A DNA stretch of 37,815 nt, from IMG/VR virus record IMGVR_UViG_3300031539_008576, positions 1 to 37,815 of that record; one strand, given 5' to 3'. Numbering within the stretch: the first letter of the stretch is position 1; every line of letters starts with the position of its first letter. Under the pieces are notes generated by a model that did no database searches, was not told the origin of the DNA, and was given only the letters and a program-made list of their open reading frames with translations. Below are positions 23,267-32,998 of the stretch, one piece after another. This stretch comes from a virus. Both the position numbers and the translations under genes were made by a program.

Positions 23267-24174
23267 AAACATGTTGCCCCCTGCAAGAGCAATCTTGCAG
23301 GAAAACTTGCTTTAAATTCAGGAAAAGTCCAGAGGTGGACAATCGTGAGCCAAGCCGCTTAATGCGGAAGGTGCAGAGACTATTAAAATACTTATATCTT
23401 ATATAGGGAGTGGATGCTTTATGCGTCTAGCCAAATCAAAACACCAGTTTAACAGTGCCTTGTTAGGCATGATTTTAGGCGATGGAAGTATGAATAACCA
23501 AAATACACTATATATTAGGCATGGCGGAAAGCAATTAACATATGTAGATGAAAAAGTGAAGTTTTTAAAAGCGTACATTAAACCAACAACATTAAGAACT
23601 TTTACCGACAAACAAGGATATATAGCTCGCTATGCTTATTATAATAGTAAAAAATTAAGTTATCTATACAACCTCATATACAAAAAAAGAAAAAAAGTTA
23701 TTACAAAAACCTTGCTTAATAGATTTAATGAAATTTCACTGGCCTTTTTTTATATGGATGATGGCTCTTTGAGCTTAAAAAATAAAAAGGGCAGTGATAC
23801 CATAAATGCAAGAAACGCCTATCTTTGCACTCATGGATTTACTTGGGAAGAAGCGGGATTGTTTAAGGAAATGCTGCTAAACAAGTTCGGCTTAAAATTT
23901 GGAATAACATCAGACAAAGGACACCCTAGATTGTGGTGTAACACAGAAAACACTATAAAGCTCTTAGGGATAGTTGCTCCTATAGTCAAAGAATTCCCAG
24001 GTATGCACTATAAACTGGAATTAAAATACAAGAAAAAGGATATAGTATTTCTATAATAAGCACGCCTGTAAAGGCGAAGGGATAGTCCGATCGTGTGCGT
24101 ATAACCTAGTAATGAATGCACAGAAGCAGGCAGAAATGACCTGCTCCTGCTATTCGTAGCAGAGTAACAAACTG
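23267..24174 (+). ncRNA. Group I self-splicing intron in the tape measure gene
   Basis: A 908-nt intron. The 5' exon ends GGGT and the intron ends in G, as group I rules require. An internal guide GTTGCCC (23273-23279) pairs with exon 1 GGGT (P1, with the U-G wobble at the splice site) and with exon 2 AAC (P10). A perfect P2-like hairpin CTGCAAG/CTTGCAG is at 23281-23300. Core elements follow: Q-like AATCGTGAGCC (23341), R GTGCAGAGACTA (23371-23382), and S AAGGGATAGTCC (24077-24088), with P7 GACTA/TAGTC. Joined exons restore the conserved GREVGNALNSIL. A LAGLIDADG gene lies in the middle. Confidence 0.9.
23421..24056 (+). CDS. Intron-encoded LAGLIDADG homing endonuclease
   Basis: 211 residues; ATG after ATAGGGAGTGG. 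Two LAGLIDADG motifs, ALLGMILGDGSM near residue 13 and LAFFYMDDGSLSLKN near residue 110, keep the acidic residues that bind metal. LAGLIDADG_2-type layout, as in phage and organelle intron enzymes. It would cut an intronless tape measure gene near GREVG/NALNS, allowing intron transfer. Located in a loop of the ribozyme between R and S, the usual place. Confidence 0.9.
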   Translation: MRLAKSKHQFNSALLGMILGDGSMNNQNTLYIRHGGKQLTYVDEKVKFLKAYIKPTTLRTFTDKQGYIARYAYYNSKKLSYLYNLIYKKRKKVITKTLLNRFNEISLAFFYMDDGSLSLKNKKGSDTINARNAYLCTHGFTWEEAGLFKEMLLNKFGLKFGITSDKGHPRLWCNTENTIKLLGIVAPIVKEFPGMHYKLELKYKKKDIVFL

Positions 24175-27100
24175 AACGCTCTCAATTCAATTCTTTCCTA
24201 TGTGCAACGACCTGTTGCAATCAAAACATTTGAAGGGTTAGGAATTCAAGTATTTGCCGATGCAGCTAAGACGCAATTCCGTAATGTCATGGGCATATTT
24301 ACAGATGTTGCTGCAAAATGGGGACAGTTGGCTCCTGAAATTCAGGATGGTTTTGTTAAAGCCGCAGATGACGCAGGACTTTACAGTGAAGAATTGGCGG
24401 CTGCAATTGGCTCACAAGAACAATGGAACGATTTGCAACAGAGGGACATTTCACAGGCCGCAGCAGGTGTATACCGCAGGAATTACTTCATCGGCATGAT
24501 TGAAAGATTAACTGGAGCTCAAAAAGTCTTAAACAATATGACAGACGCAGCCGGATATTCTGTTGCGGAAAATGAACGTACAATGGACACGCTGGAAAAA
24601 AAATATTTATCCTTACAGGCTGCCGCACAGCAATTGGCAGTATCGTTGGGAGATTCAGGGCTGACAGGTACTCTTAAACTTATGGTGGATGCTGGCACAG
24701 GCGTTCTTCAAGTAGTTGAAAAGTTGCCTAAGCCAGTTCAAGATGGAGTTCTTGCCTTTACTGCCATGTTTGTAGTTTTGAAAACAGGACAGCAAGCCCT
24801 TAAACTATTCGGTATTACAGCAGGAACTACAGCAGTAGCTTCAAAAGTAGCCGCAGGTGCTATGGGAGAAATGGCAGTGGCTGCTACGGCAACAGCGGCT
24901 GCTACAAACACTGCGACCGCAGCCTCTAAGACCTTTATGACTGTCAATACGTGGCTATTGGTAATATCAGCAGCGGCAGCTGCGATATCCGTATTAGTAG
25001 GTGCCATAGGCAGGTACAACGAAGAACAAAAGTTATTAGTTGAAAATACCAAAAAAAATATACAGTCACTTTCTGATGAAAAGGATGGTTTAAAAGAACT
25101 TTCGTCGGAGTACGAAACTTTAAAAGCAAAGCAGGATTCCTTAACCGCTACGGCAGATGAGAAGTTAAGATTGCTTGAAGTCCAAAAAGAATTGGTTGAT
25201 GCATTTGGAGTTTCCATTACTGGGATTAATTCCGAAGGTAAAGCCTATTCAGATTCTGTTGTTGCAATTAAATTGAGAGTAAAAGCTCTTGAGGACGAAA
25301 TAGCGGCAAAGCAAAAACTACTGGAAATTGCAGTCCAGGCAAAAGATACAGAAGATGTTAAAAAGCTACACGTTGAACTTGATGCAAAAGATGCATATTC
25401 TGATGAAATAGTTAAATTACAAACCGCGATTGATCAAGGCGGAAAGTATTATTCAAGCAAGCTTCAGAATTGGGGCTATATGGGTATGCATGGCGTTTCT
25501 GGTCAATCAGCAAAGGATTTGTTGGCACAATTAGTTAACGATGCAAAAGACACTAACGACACTATTCAGAATTTATCAAAGGACCGTCAACAAGTGCTTC
25601 AAAATGATGCTACAGTCATCATCAAACAGATTGAGGACAACGGCGCTAAAGTGTCCGATGCTGCAAAGGCGTATATCTCTGAATTCGCAAATGCACTCGG
25701 TGGTCAAGGTGTTAATATTGATACGCAAAAAAAGGCATTGCAGGTTTTCATTGACCAAATGAATTCTTCAGACTTCGATGAAGCCGTGGCAAGGTATAAC
25801 AATTTTAAATTCAAAGGTGACACAGCAGGTGTTGACAGGTCAGCGGCGGAGATTAAAAAGTTTACAGATGCCTTGATTAGACTTCATCCGGAACTGGAAA
25901 GCGCTGCATTGGCAATTGAATCAGCTTTTGGCGATAGTTCAACCTTAAACAATTCTAATGCCGTTACTGATTTTACATCAAACATCGAGGGGATGCGGCA
26001 AGTAGTTAAAACAGCTTTTGATGATTTGGAAACAGCTTCGAAATCGCTTAGTTCTGCTTATGAGGAAATGTCTTCAAATAATGAACTTAGTGTTGAAACT
26101 GCAATGAATTTACTTGAAACATATCCGCAGCTAGCTGATGCAATGACTATTGAAAACGGCCATATAAAGCTTAACAAGCAAGCATTAGAAGATTTATGGC
26201 AAATTGAAAAAGATAGGCATATCAAAAAGCTTGAAGATACTAAAAAAGGTTTAGAAGTTCAGAAAGATGCACTGCTAAAGACTTTAGATGTAAACGAAAA
26301 GGAAGGTCGAAGCATTGTAAATCTAATGGAGCTTGAACAGGCAAAAGTTGATCAGCGGCAAGAATTAGCTGGACAGACACGAGATTATGCACAATCTCAA
26401 ATAGATACTCTATTAAAACAAAAACAAGATGCTGAATCAAAAGGTCAATTTTTTAATCAAGGTTTCCAATTAGATTTTTGGTCAGGAGCATTAGACCAAT
26501 TTTCAAAAAAGGCAACAGTTGACACTAGCGTAGCCTTAGAGAAATTAAAAGAGGCTCAAGGTTTAGTTGATGAAATTGGTGCTCTAAAAAAAGAGATTGA
26601 TATTTATAGCACCGTAGGGTTGGATACCTACAAGGGAAAAGCGGGCAGCAAGCAGAACGAAGCCTTGCAAAAGGCATTAAGTCTTCTTGAACATGAAAAA
26701 AACATGGCCAAGGAATCGCAAAAATCCATTAAACAGGAAATCGCAGACCTTAACAAAATAAACTCTCTCTATGCAAAAACCCCTGAAGAACGTATGAACA
26801 TGGCTGAGCGCATTTATTCGGCTGAAAAACGGCTGATGGACAAACGCCTCCAGGATTCAGTCAACTGGATTAATGAGAAAAAATCACTTGATCAGCTCTC
26901 GGCAGATGAGGAAATAGCCGCATGGAACAGGGTATTGACTAATCAGAAAGATAATATTGAAGCGCGCAAAGAAGCTACGGTCAACCTCTACAAACTCCAA
27001 AAAGAACTCAGGGAAAAAGATATAGAAGATTACAAAGATAAGCTTAAAGAACAGCAGGACGCATTAAAAGATGCTTACGATGAACGCATTGACCAAATCG

Positions 27101-28203
27101 AAGGGGTAGCGCAGAAGGTTAAAGATACTCAAGAAGAAGAAATTCGCCGTATCGAAGAAAGGGAAAAACGTCTCAGCCGTGATGAAGATAAGCATGATTA
27201 CGAAAACGAGCAGCATGACCTCAATGACAAAAGGCTTGAGCTTGATAAAGAGCATGACAAAAAGCTGGCCGAACTTCAAAAGAATAGAAAATATCATGAG
27301 TTAAGAACGGGCGAAGAACATAGAAAAGCCATTGAAGACATAGACAAGCAAATAGCCGAAGAAACTGCGAGCTATAATAAATCCATCTACGAGCTTAATA
27401 ACGACATTGCAGAATCCGCTCATGACCGTGAGATTGAACTCAGGAAGCAAGAACTTGATGATGAAAAAGAAGCTGCACAAGAAAAAATTCGTATTGCAGA
27501 GGAAACCGCTAAGGAAGAAAAAATAGTCTGGGAAAATAGTTACAAAGTCCTTGAAGGCTTGTTTGATACCCACAATATTGAAATTGTTGCAAAGGCTGCC
27601 GCAAGCTCCAAAGAAGCATATCAGCAATGGGTTGACAATTACCTCGTTCCAATGCAGGAGGCTCTTAAAAAAGGTGATGTGTCCGGCTTTAACAAAGCCA
27701 CAACAGAAGCTGAAGCTTCCATTGAAAAAATGCAAACATACCAGAATGCAAGTAGCATCCTTGAGATGAAGAAACAATATGAAATTGGTGGCGATAAAAG
27801 CGCTGCTGACAGGGCAAAGGCCTATTATGATGAGCTTGAGAAGCTTTCTCCGGGAGTCGCAGATCAGCTTCACAATATGAACTATAAGCAGACCGAGGAA
27901 TATTTAAAAAGACTCCCTAAAATGCATAGTGGTGGCGAAACCCTTTCCTATGGCGCTGTTTACATGAAGCCTGGAGAATTGACATTCCCCCCTTCTTTGT
28001 CGACCGACCTAAAGACGCTTATTGCTGTATCATCCGGGATTACGGGTAAAACTCGTGCCGGCGATTCTTACAGTTCTACTGATAATCGGAAATCTGTAAA
28101 ATTCGACAATTTATTGAAAGTTGAAAACATGCATATGGAAGATGAAGTTGATGCTTCGATTCTTTCAAGAGAACTTAAGAAGGTGCTAACTTCAATGGTT
28201 TAG
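24175..28203 (+). CDS. Tape measure protein, exon 2
   Basis: 1,342 codons plus stop, joined in phase to exon 1. It begins NALNSILSYVQRPVAIKTFE, conserved in TP901-type tape measures. Residues ~175-280 of the exon contain an Ala-rich hydrophobic stretch and membrane-like helices (TWLLVISAAAAAISVLVGAI) that may enter the host membrane during injection. The later part is a long charged coiled coil rich in K/E/D. A frame starting at 24202 is just the internal part of this exon. The C-terminal ~100 residues are more mixed (HSGGETLSYGAVYMKPGE). Confidence 0.9.
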   Translation, partial: NALNSILSYVQRPVAIKTFEGLGIQVFADAAKTQFRNVMGIFTDVAAKWGQLAPEIQDGFVKAADDAGLYSEELAAAIGSQEQWNDLQQRDISQAAAGVYRRNYFIGMIERLTGAQKVLNNMTDAAGYSVAENERTMDTLEKKYLSLQAAAQQLAVSLGDSGLTGTLKLMVDAGTGVLQVVEKLPKPVQDGVLAFTAMFVVLKTGQQALKLFGITAGTTAVASKVAAGAMGEMAVAATATAAATNTATAASKTFMTVNTWLLVISAAAAAISVLVGAIGRYNEEQKLLVENTKKNIQSLSDEKDGLKELSSEYETLKAKQDSLTATADEKLRLLEVQKELVDAFGVSITGINSEGKAYSDSVVAIKLRVKALEDEIAAKQKLLEIAVQAKDTEDVKKLHVELDAKDAYSDEIVKLQTAIDQGGKYYSSKLQNWGYMGMHGVSGQSAKDLLAQLVNDAKDTNDTIQNLSKDRQQVLQNDATVIIKQIEDNGAKVSDAAKAYISEFANALGGQGVNIDTQKKALQVFIDQMNSSDFDEAVARYNNFKFKGDTAGVDRSAAEIKKFTDALIRLHPELESAALAIESAFGDSSTLNNSNAVTDFTSNIEGMRQVVKTAFDDLETASKSLSSAYEEMSSNNELSVETAMNLLETYPQLADAMTIENGHIKLNKQALEDLWQIEKDRHIKKLEDTKKGLEVQKDALLKTLDVNEKEGRSIVNLMELEQAKVDQRQELAGQTRDYAQSQIDTLLKQKQDAESKGQFFNQGFQLDFWSGALDQFSKKATVDTSVALEKLKEAQGLVDEIGALKKEIDIYSTVGLDTYKGKAGSKQNEALQKALSLLEHEKNMAKESQKSIKQEIADLNKINSLYAKTPEERMNMAERIYSAEKRLMDKRLQDSVNWINEKKSLDQLSADEEIAAWNRVLTNQKDNIEARKEATVNLYKLQKELREKDIEDYKDKLKEQQDALKDAYDERIDQIEGVAQKVKDTQEEEIRRIEEREKRLSRDEDKHDYENEQHDLNDKRLELDKEHDKKLAELQKNRKYHELRTGEEHRKAIEDIDKQIAEETASYNKSIYELNNDIAESAHDREIELRKQELDDEKEAAQEKIRIAEETAKEEKIVWENSYKVLEGLFDTHNIEIVAKAAASSKEAYQQWVDNYLVPMQEALKKGDVSGFNKATTEAEASIEKMQTYQNASSILEMKKQYEIGGDKSAADRAKAYYDELEKLSPGVADQLHNMNYKQTEEYLKRLPKMHSGGETLSYGAVYMKPGELTFPPSLSTDLKTLIAVSSGITGKTRAGDSYSSTDNRKSVKFDNLLKVENMHMEDEVDASILSRELKKVLTSMV

Positions 28204-28248
28204 TTGTGCAAGAGGCCGGAGGTGCGCTAACACCAACGGTCCTATTTG

Positions 28249-28292
28249 CCTTCCTCTTACCTACGCGGGTAAATAAGGGAAGGTTCTTTTAT
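28249..28292 (+). terminator. Terminator-like hairpin after the tape measure
   Basis: CCTTCC and TTACC (28249-28261) pair with GGTAA and GGAAGG (28268-28283), with an internal bulge, followed by TTCTTTTATT. It marks the end of the tail-assembly block before the lysis genes. Confidence 0.5.
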
Positions 28293-28319
28293 TCTACAAT
28301 AAATACGCGGGGGTGCAAG

Positions 28320-28823
28320 ATGTTTGAGCTTTTTGAAAAGATATACAACACAGTAAAACCGGCAATAGCAATATTAAGCGCTATTATTACTTGGCTAATG
28401 TTTCCGGAACAAAGCTTCGTAGTCTGGTTTATCGCCTTATGGGTGGCCGTGGTACTTGATCTCTTTACAAGATGGTTTGCCATATTCGTAAAGAGTGGCG
28501 GGATTGTCAAGGCATTTAAAGCCAAAGCTTGGAATTCGGAAGCGATGTTCCATAAAACGAGCATTAAAATCGTGTCTTATCTTGTCATTCAGATACTGGC
28601 CGGACTCTCAATGCGCTTCGTGTCTATTCCATATATAAGTAATATTGTTGCAACAGTGGTCTATTCATTCTTGTTCTTCCGGGAGTTCGCTTCAAATATT
28701 GAAAACTTGATTGAAGCCGGGGCTGACTATTTACAGCCTCTGTTGTTCTGGGTGAAGAAAAAGGAGAAGGAAGCGCTGGAGGAAAAGCTTGACGAAGGGA
28801 GGAAGGACATTGAGCAAATCTAA
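28320..28823 (+). CDS. Phage holin (Phage_holin_4_1-like)
   Basis: 167 residues from ATG 28320 (CGGGGGTGCAAG upstream). Hydrophobic segments: AIAILSAIITWLMF, FIALWVAVVLDLFTRWF and a third around VSYLVIQILAGLSM, then VVYSFLFF. The VVLDLFTRW element matches the toxin-secretion/phage-lysis holin family. The charged tail (KKKEKEALEEKLDEGRKDIE) would face the cytoplasm. It oligomerises in the membrane to release endolysin. Overlaps the endolysin start by 14 nt. Confidence 0.85.
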   Translation: MFELFEKIYNTVKPAIAILSAIITWLMFPEQSFVVWFIALWVAVVLDLFTRWFAIFVKSGGIVKAFKAKAWNSEAMFHKTSIKIVSYLVIQILAGLSMRFVSIPYISNIVATVVYSFLFFREFASNIENLIEAGADYLQPLLFWVKKKEKEALEEKLDEGRKDIEQI

Positions 28824-29502
28824 TATTGGACTGGTAGAGCATTGTAAAAAGGCTTTGAATGAGGCGTGGGGGTACGTATACGGGACTTACGGGTTGACGA
28901 TTACAGAGAAAATTCTACAGGATAAATTGAAACAGTATCCAAGCAATGTTAAGCAATATGAATCCTTCATTCGTCAGAATTGGATGGGTAAAAGAGTTGC
29001 AGACTGCGTGGGACTGATTAAGTCTTACTTATGGTGGAATGGCAACAATCCTGTATATGCTCAACAGACTGACGTGAGTGCTAATGGCATGTATAATGCC
29101 GCGACTGTAAAAGAAACTTTGGGACCGACATATCCCGACCTGCCGGGTATTTGTTTATGGAAAGATGGGCATATCGGAGTATATATCGGCAATGGGCAGG
29201 TTATCGAGTCTCATGGTACAAAGTACGGAGTTATTCAGACTCCTTTGTTTGGAGCTGGAGCTACTCCATGGACTCACTGGCTAAAATGCCCATACCTTTC
29301 CTACGAGGAGGATGAGAATATGTTTAAAGATGTTCCGAAATCAAGGTGGTCAGCTAAGTATGTTAAGGCCGCAAAGGACCTGGGGCTGATAACCGGTAAT
29401 CCGGATGGTACGTTTAATCCAGAAGGACCATTGACACGAGAACAGGCCGCCGTAATCACGGTAAGGCTGTATGAAAAAATAACAGGAAGGAAGGTCGTAT
29501 GA
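28810..29502 (+). CDS. Endolysin: NlpC/P60-like peptidase with C-terminal SLH module
   Basis: 230 residues from TTG 28810 (GGGAGGAAGGACA upstream). The N-terminal domain has the Cys nucleophile in KRVADCVGLIKSYLW (Cys66) and the catalytic His in DGHIGVYIGNGQVIESHG (His121), as in NlpC/P60 peptidases that cleave peptidoglycan peptides. From about residue 168, FKDVPKSRWSAKYVKAAKDL and LITGNPDGTFNPEGPLTREQ form one SLH repeat for binding secondary wall polymer. One SLH repeat is fewer than the usual three. SLH binding points to a host with an S-layer. Confidence 0.85.
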   Translation: MSKSNIGLVEHCKKALNEAWGYVYGTYGLTITEKILQDKLKQYPSNVKQYESFIRQNWMGKRVADCVGLIKSYLWWNGNNPVYAQQTDVSANGMYNAATVKETLGPTYPDLPGICLWKDGHIGVYIGNGQVIESHGTKYGVIQTPLFGAGATPWTHWLKCPYLSYEEDENMFKDVPKSRWSAKYVKAAKDLGLITGNPDGTFNPEGPLTREQAAVITVRLYEKITGRKVV

Positions 29503-29918
29503 TGAAAGAATTTTTAATCGCAAACTGGTTTGTTTTATTATTGGCAGTGGTACTGCTTGGTTTTGAAATCTATCTCATAGTCACAAAGCAGTGGACTAAG
29601 CTCCGCGAACAGGCGTATGCGCTTATGTTGACCGCCGAAAGAGTGTTTTCCTCCGAGGAAGGTAAAAAGAAGTTTGAAGCCGTTTTTGAGGCTCTGTATT
29701 TCAATTTGATACCCCTTTGGCTGCGCCTTTTTGTTACTCCGGAATCTATTCGGGAAAAACTGCAGGAATGGTACAACTTGGCGAAAAATTATTTGGATGA
29801 CGGCATAATAAATAGTCGAGTGATGCTTGGCAATTTGGAATCTGGTAAGTATGGTATAGCAATTAAAAATGATGATGGTACAACAACTGTGCTTAACCAA
29901 GATGGAATTAAAAAATAA
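29502..29918 (+). CDS. Second holin-like protein (LLH-family-like)
   Basis: 138 residues (ATG 29502, or 29499 in an ATGA overlap). One N-terminal membrane segment FVLLLAVVLLGFEIYLIV is followed by a helical cytoplasmic domain (AYALMLTAERVFSSEEGKKK, then RLFVTPESIREKLQEWYNLA), the layout of the LLH holin family. It may act with the first holin or as an antiholin. The last residues GTTTVLNQDGIKK are polar. Translationally coupled to the endolysin. Confidence 0.7.
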   Translation: MKEFLIANWFVLLLAVVLLGFEIYLIVTKQWTKLREQAYALMLTAERVFSSEEGKKKFEAVFEALYFNLIPLWLRLFVTPESIREKLQEWYNLAKNYLDDGIINSRVMLGNLESGKYGIAIKNDDGTTTVLNQDGIKK

Positions 29919-29945
29919 AGGCTAAAATTCAATTACTAATTATAG

Positions 29946-29971
29946 GCCGTTCCGTAATGGGACGGCTTTTC
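29946..29971 (+). terminator. Intrinsic terminator after lysis genes
   Basis: GCCGTTCC, loop GTAAT, GGGACGGC (29946-29966, eight pairs with one G-U) followed by TTTTC. It ends the lysis block. Confidence 0.75.
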
Positions 29972-29997
29972 TATTTAACAGGACTGGAGTTGATTCC

Positions 29998-30573
29998 ATG
30001 GATTTGAAAAGTTTTCTTAATCTGCTTTTGAAAAATACGCCATTTGAAGTTACAGGTAAGGGCGACGTAAATATATCTGTGAGTGCTGGTATTGGCATAA
30101 AAGAGACTGCAAAATGGCAACCTCATTGGAAAATCGAAAAATATCATGGCAGTGCATGCCCAAAAAACCTTTATGCGATTGAAGAGTGGGATGGCAATTG
30201 CCTTTTAAATGAAGGCATTACTGCCATGCTCAATTTGCTTGTTGGCGCCGCTGAAACGCCATTTAATGCTGCAAATACATACATAGGTGTTGGCGATAGT
30301 ACAACTGCAGCTATAGCCTCCCAAACAGGATTACAGGCTGCTACGAATAAGGTGTATGTGGCAATGGATGGGACGTATCCGCAGGTATTAAATCAAACCG
30401 TGACTTTCAGGGCGACATTCGGCGCTTCTGTCGGCAATTATGCTTGGAACGAATTCACCATCGTCTCATCTTCTGATGATACCGGTGACAATCTTTGCAG
30501 AAAGCAAGAGGCACATGGCACGAAAAGCTCACCCGATACCTGGGTTGTATCATGTACAGTTACTATATCTTAA
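29998..30573 (+). CDS. Putative tail/fibre-associated protein
   Basis: 191 residues, ATG after CTGGAGTTGATTCC. Two visible blocks: GITAMLNLLVGAAETPFNAA and IGVGDSTTAAIASQTGLQAA, then GNYAWNEFTI. This layout occurs in small phage proteins next to receptor-binding genes. No catalytic motif. It starts a fibre block that includes the next gene. Confidence 0.55.
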   Translation: MDLKSFLNLLLKNTPFEVTGKGDVNISVSAGIGIKETAKWQPHWKIEKYHGSACPKNLYAIEEWDGNCLLNEGITAMLNLLVGAAETPFNAANTYIGVGDSTTAAIASQTGLQAATNKVYVAMDGTYPQVLNQTVTFRATFGASVGNYAWNEFTIVSSSDDTGDNLCRKQEAHGTKSSPDTWVVSCTVTIS

Positions 30574-30588
30574 GGATGGTGAAATCTC

Positions 30589-32796
30589 ATGGCTAAGACT
30601 AACTGGCAAGACCCTCAAACTTCTGAAATACGTTCTACGCATATATCTGGTTTAATGGGCGCAGTTAAAAAGCTTGAGGAAGCTATTGATATATCGACGC
30701 TCGCCGAAACAGCCGTTGCTCTGACGGAAGTTTATATTTCGGCTGATGATAGATATCGTATATATCAAGTTGCAGCGGGTAAAAGAAACTGGCTGCTCTC
30801 CCCTGCTCCAGTTATAAAGAAAAACGGTGGTATAATAACCGAAGGTTTTACAATCGACTATGGCGGCGGAGCCATAATTGTCAGCCCAGCGGCAATTATT
30901 ACCGATGTATTTACTGCGGACGTCACGTATACTATAGGTTCTATTGTAGCCTCCTATTCCACTCCCGAAACCGTCACCCAATCCATAATCTCGTATGACC
31001 CAGATGGTATCGCCCTTAAAGGTCAATTTGACGTCACTCTAAGCGGCAACACAAAGAACCAACTTGCTCCTGAGACATGGGCAACTTCACTTGATGGATG
31101 GAATTCTGCTGGTCATAGTATAGTGTCAAGTAGGTATAGACTTACCGGTGCAACAGGTGCTGTTGGATATAGAGATGTATCAACAATTTTAGATGTGACT
31201 AAAAACTATTTGCTTACTATTCAGGGCATAGCAGCTACAAATAATGCTCAAACATCTGGATATACTTGTATGTTGTATGACACAAGTGCTCCTGCTAATA
31301 TAAAGTTATTCACAAGTCTAAATGCGGTAGATAATAAACGTATAGGCGTTATTGTACAAGCATCTGATTTGACTGGCAAAACTCCAAGATTATATGTTAC
31401 TCATGAGGGCAATGGCTATACCGAATACTACCAGTTCTTCATTCAGGAAATTACCTCCGCAGAATATGCTGAAGGCTTAACCGTTTTAATGAACAGATAC
31501 CACTACAGAACATCCGGCACTAAATCCACATTTAGTGGCGGTGGTAGGTGTACTTCACATGGCATAAACTTTTTTGATGGCGAATTGGAATCAGGAAGCT
31601 ATTCTGGTTCTACGGGAGCTAAACAGGTTTCTGCTACTGCTGTAAGAAGTAAAAACAAAACGTTTGTACACCCTGGTAATATGAGAATATCGGGGTTGCC
31701 TGTAAGTACAGGAGATAAGTATCGCTTTAATTTTGGGATAGCTAACAATTTTTTAGGTGCAACACATATTGGGAACCTTAATCTAACAGAAGCCACTTTA
31801 GTGATATCTCCAGACACCGCATATATTACTTTTAATATATTGGGATATACTATATTAGATAATGAAATTCAACTAGAACTAGGCTCATCAGCCACAACCT
31901 ACGAAGCCTACACAGACACAGAAGCCTATATCCCCCCGTCAACTAATGGCTACACCTCTGTGGGCGACGTCAAAGATGAAGTTGACTTCGTTGCTAGGAT
32001 AAAGACGCAGAGGAATAGTGGAGATTACGTCTTAGAAGGTGCGAAAATTGAGGGAGTATCTACTGTCCCTGTAAATGTAGATATTATATATGGGGTATTG
32101 GCGGGATTGAGTGGTTCGGCTATAAGTACCGCTATAGATGGATGCATAAATGTGTATAATGGTGCAAAAGAAATAAATCTTGCAGATAGAGATGATGTCG
32201 CACAAATTGGTAATTATTACGCATATAGTGGATATATATATTTTGTAGTTGCATCTGGACAAACTTTGGGATATTGGCAAACGCCAAGTAATTTTTCAGT
32301 TACGCTAAATTATCAGTTGGCAACGCCTATTGTGACATATATCGAGGGTATGGGACAATTAGTGGCAGAGCCGAGTGGTTCGCTAATATGGGAGCCAGCA
32401 CCTAGGTTCTATGCAAAACCAGTAAGCGGAGTTATCACTATACCGTCAGGATGGAAAGACATCGTTAGTGTGAAATCGGTGAAGATGATTACGGAAAATG
32501 ATGATGGAAGTATGACTTATGAGAGCATCACTCCAAGCACAAATGACACAACTACAATTACGGTAATTGGAGATTCTACGCTGGATGATTATATGTTCGA
32601 GGTGATATATCTGTATGATTGGGCTGAAACAACTATCGGAGATACTACCTATTCGTATCCAATAAACAGAGCAGCACAAGGAGATTCTACAGCGGAGATG
32701 GCTTCAATTACTTCGAAAGAACTATCAAGTTTTATGTCATATCAGAATGCTCAAAATATTTTATTCGATGCTCGTATAACAGCACTCGAAGCATAG
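30589..32796 (+). CDS. Large receptor-binding / tail fibre protein
   Basis: 735 residues, ATG after AAGGATGGTGAAATCTC. Beta-rich with repeated Ser/Thr/Gly segments and carbohydrate-module-like stretches: WNSAGHSIVSSRYRLTGATG near residue 180, NEIQLELGSSATTYEAYTD near 430, and a C-terminal helical tail (MASITSKELSSFMSYQNAQN, ITALEA). The middle resembles phage minor structural/fibre modules that contact the host. No peptidase or pectinase motif. Spaced 15 nt after the previous gene, it is probably co-translated. Receptor specificity unknown. Confidence 0.7.
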   Translation: MAKTNWQDPQTSEIRSTHISGLMGAVKKLEEAIDISTLAETAVALTEVYISADDRYRIYQVAAGKRNWLLSPAPVIKKNGGIITEGFTIDYGGGAIIVSPAAIITDVFTADVTYTIGSIVASYSTPETVTQSIISYDPDGIALKGQFDVTLSGNTKNQLAPETWATSLDGWNSAGHSIVSSRYRLTGATGAVGYRDVSTILDVTKNYLLTIQGIAATNNAQTSGYTCMLYDTSAPANIKLFTSLNAVDNKRIGVIVQASDLTGKTPRLYVTHEGNGYTEYYQFFIQEITSAEYAEGLTVLMNRYHYRTSGTKSTFSGGGRCTSHGINFFDGELESGSYSGSTGAKQVSATAVRSKNKTFVHPGNMRISGLPVSTGDKYRFNFGIANNFLGATHIGNLNLTEATLVISPDTAYITFNILGYTILDNEIQLELGSSATTYEAYTDTEAYIPPSTNGYTSVGDVKDEVDFVARIKTQRNSGDYVLEGAKIEGVSTVPVNVDIIYGVLAGLSGSAISTAIDGCINVYNGAKEINLADRDDVAQIGNYYAYSGYIYFVVASGQTLGYWQTPSNFSVTLNYQLATPIVTYIEGMGQLVAEPSGSLIWEPAPRFYAKPVSGVITIPSGWKDIVSVKSVKMITENDDGSMTYESITPSTNDTTTITVIGDSTLDDYMFEVIYLYDWAETTIGDTTYSYPINRAAQGDSTAEMASITSKELSSFMSYQNAQNILFDARITALEA

Positions 32797-32806
32797 GAGG
32801 TAAATT

Positions 32807-32998
32807 ATGTTTATGGCAATTATTAATAATGCTACACGGAAACAAGCTTACGCACAGGCCATAGCGGATAAGTCGATTGATGCAAACTTGCTCGGCATAC
32901 TGATTGATATGCACTATGTGGCAGGGACATTAGATGAAGCAGACGCAGATGAATTGTTGGGATTGATGAATCCGGTACCGGAAGTACCAGAAGATTAG
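32807..32998 (+). CDS. Small conserved-looking protein behind the fibre gene
   Basis: 63 residues, ATG after AGGAGGTAAATT. Acidic, helical: RKQAYAQAIADKSIDANLLG, then EADADELLGLMNPVPEVPED. Similar small acidic proteins often follow fibre genes in Firmicute phages, but I cannot name a family. It precedes a terminator. Confidence 0.55.
   Translation: MFMAIINNATRKQAYAQAIADKSIDANLLGILIDMHYVAGTLDEADADELLGLMNPVPEVPED

Noticed and set aside
23267-24174. Tape measure frameshift or pseudogene at 23362
   Set aside because: Group I intron pairings (P1, P10, P7) and perfect in-frame exon joining explain the break.
24738-25217. 159-residue minus-strand frame
   Set aside because: It is a shadow of the Ala-rich part of the tape measure; its Ala/Val composition mirrors the plus strand.
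27301-27873. 190-residue minus-strand frame
   Set aside because: It is antisense to the coiled-coil region of the tape measure, where repetitive charged codons keep the reverse frame open. No ribosome site and no recognisable domain.
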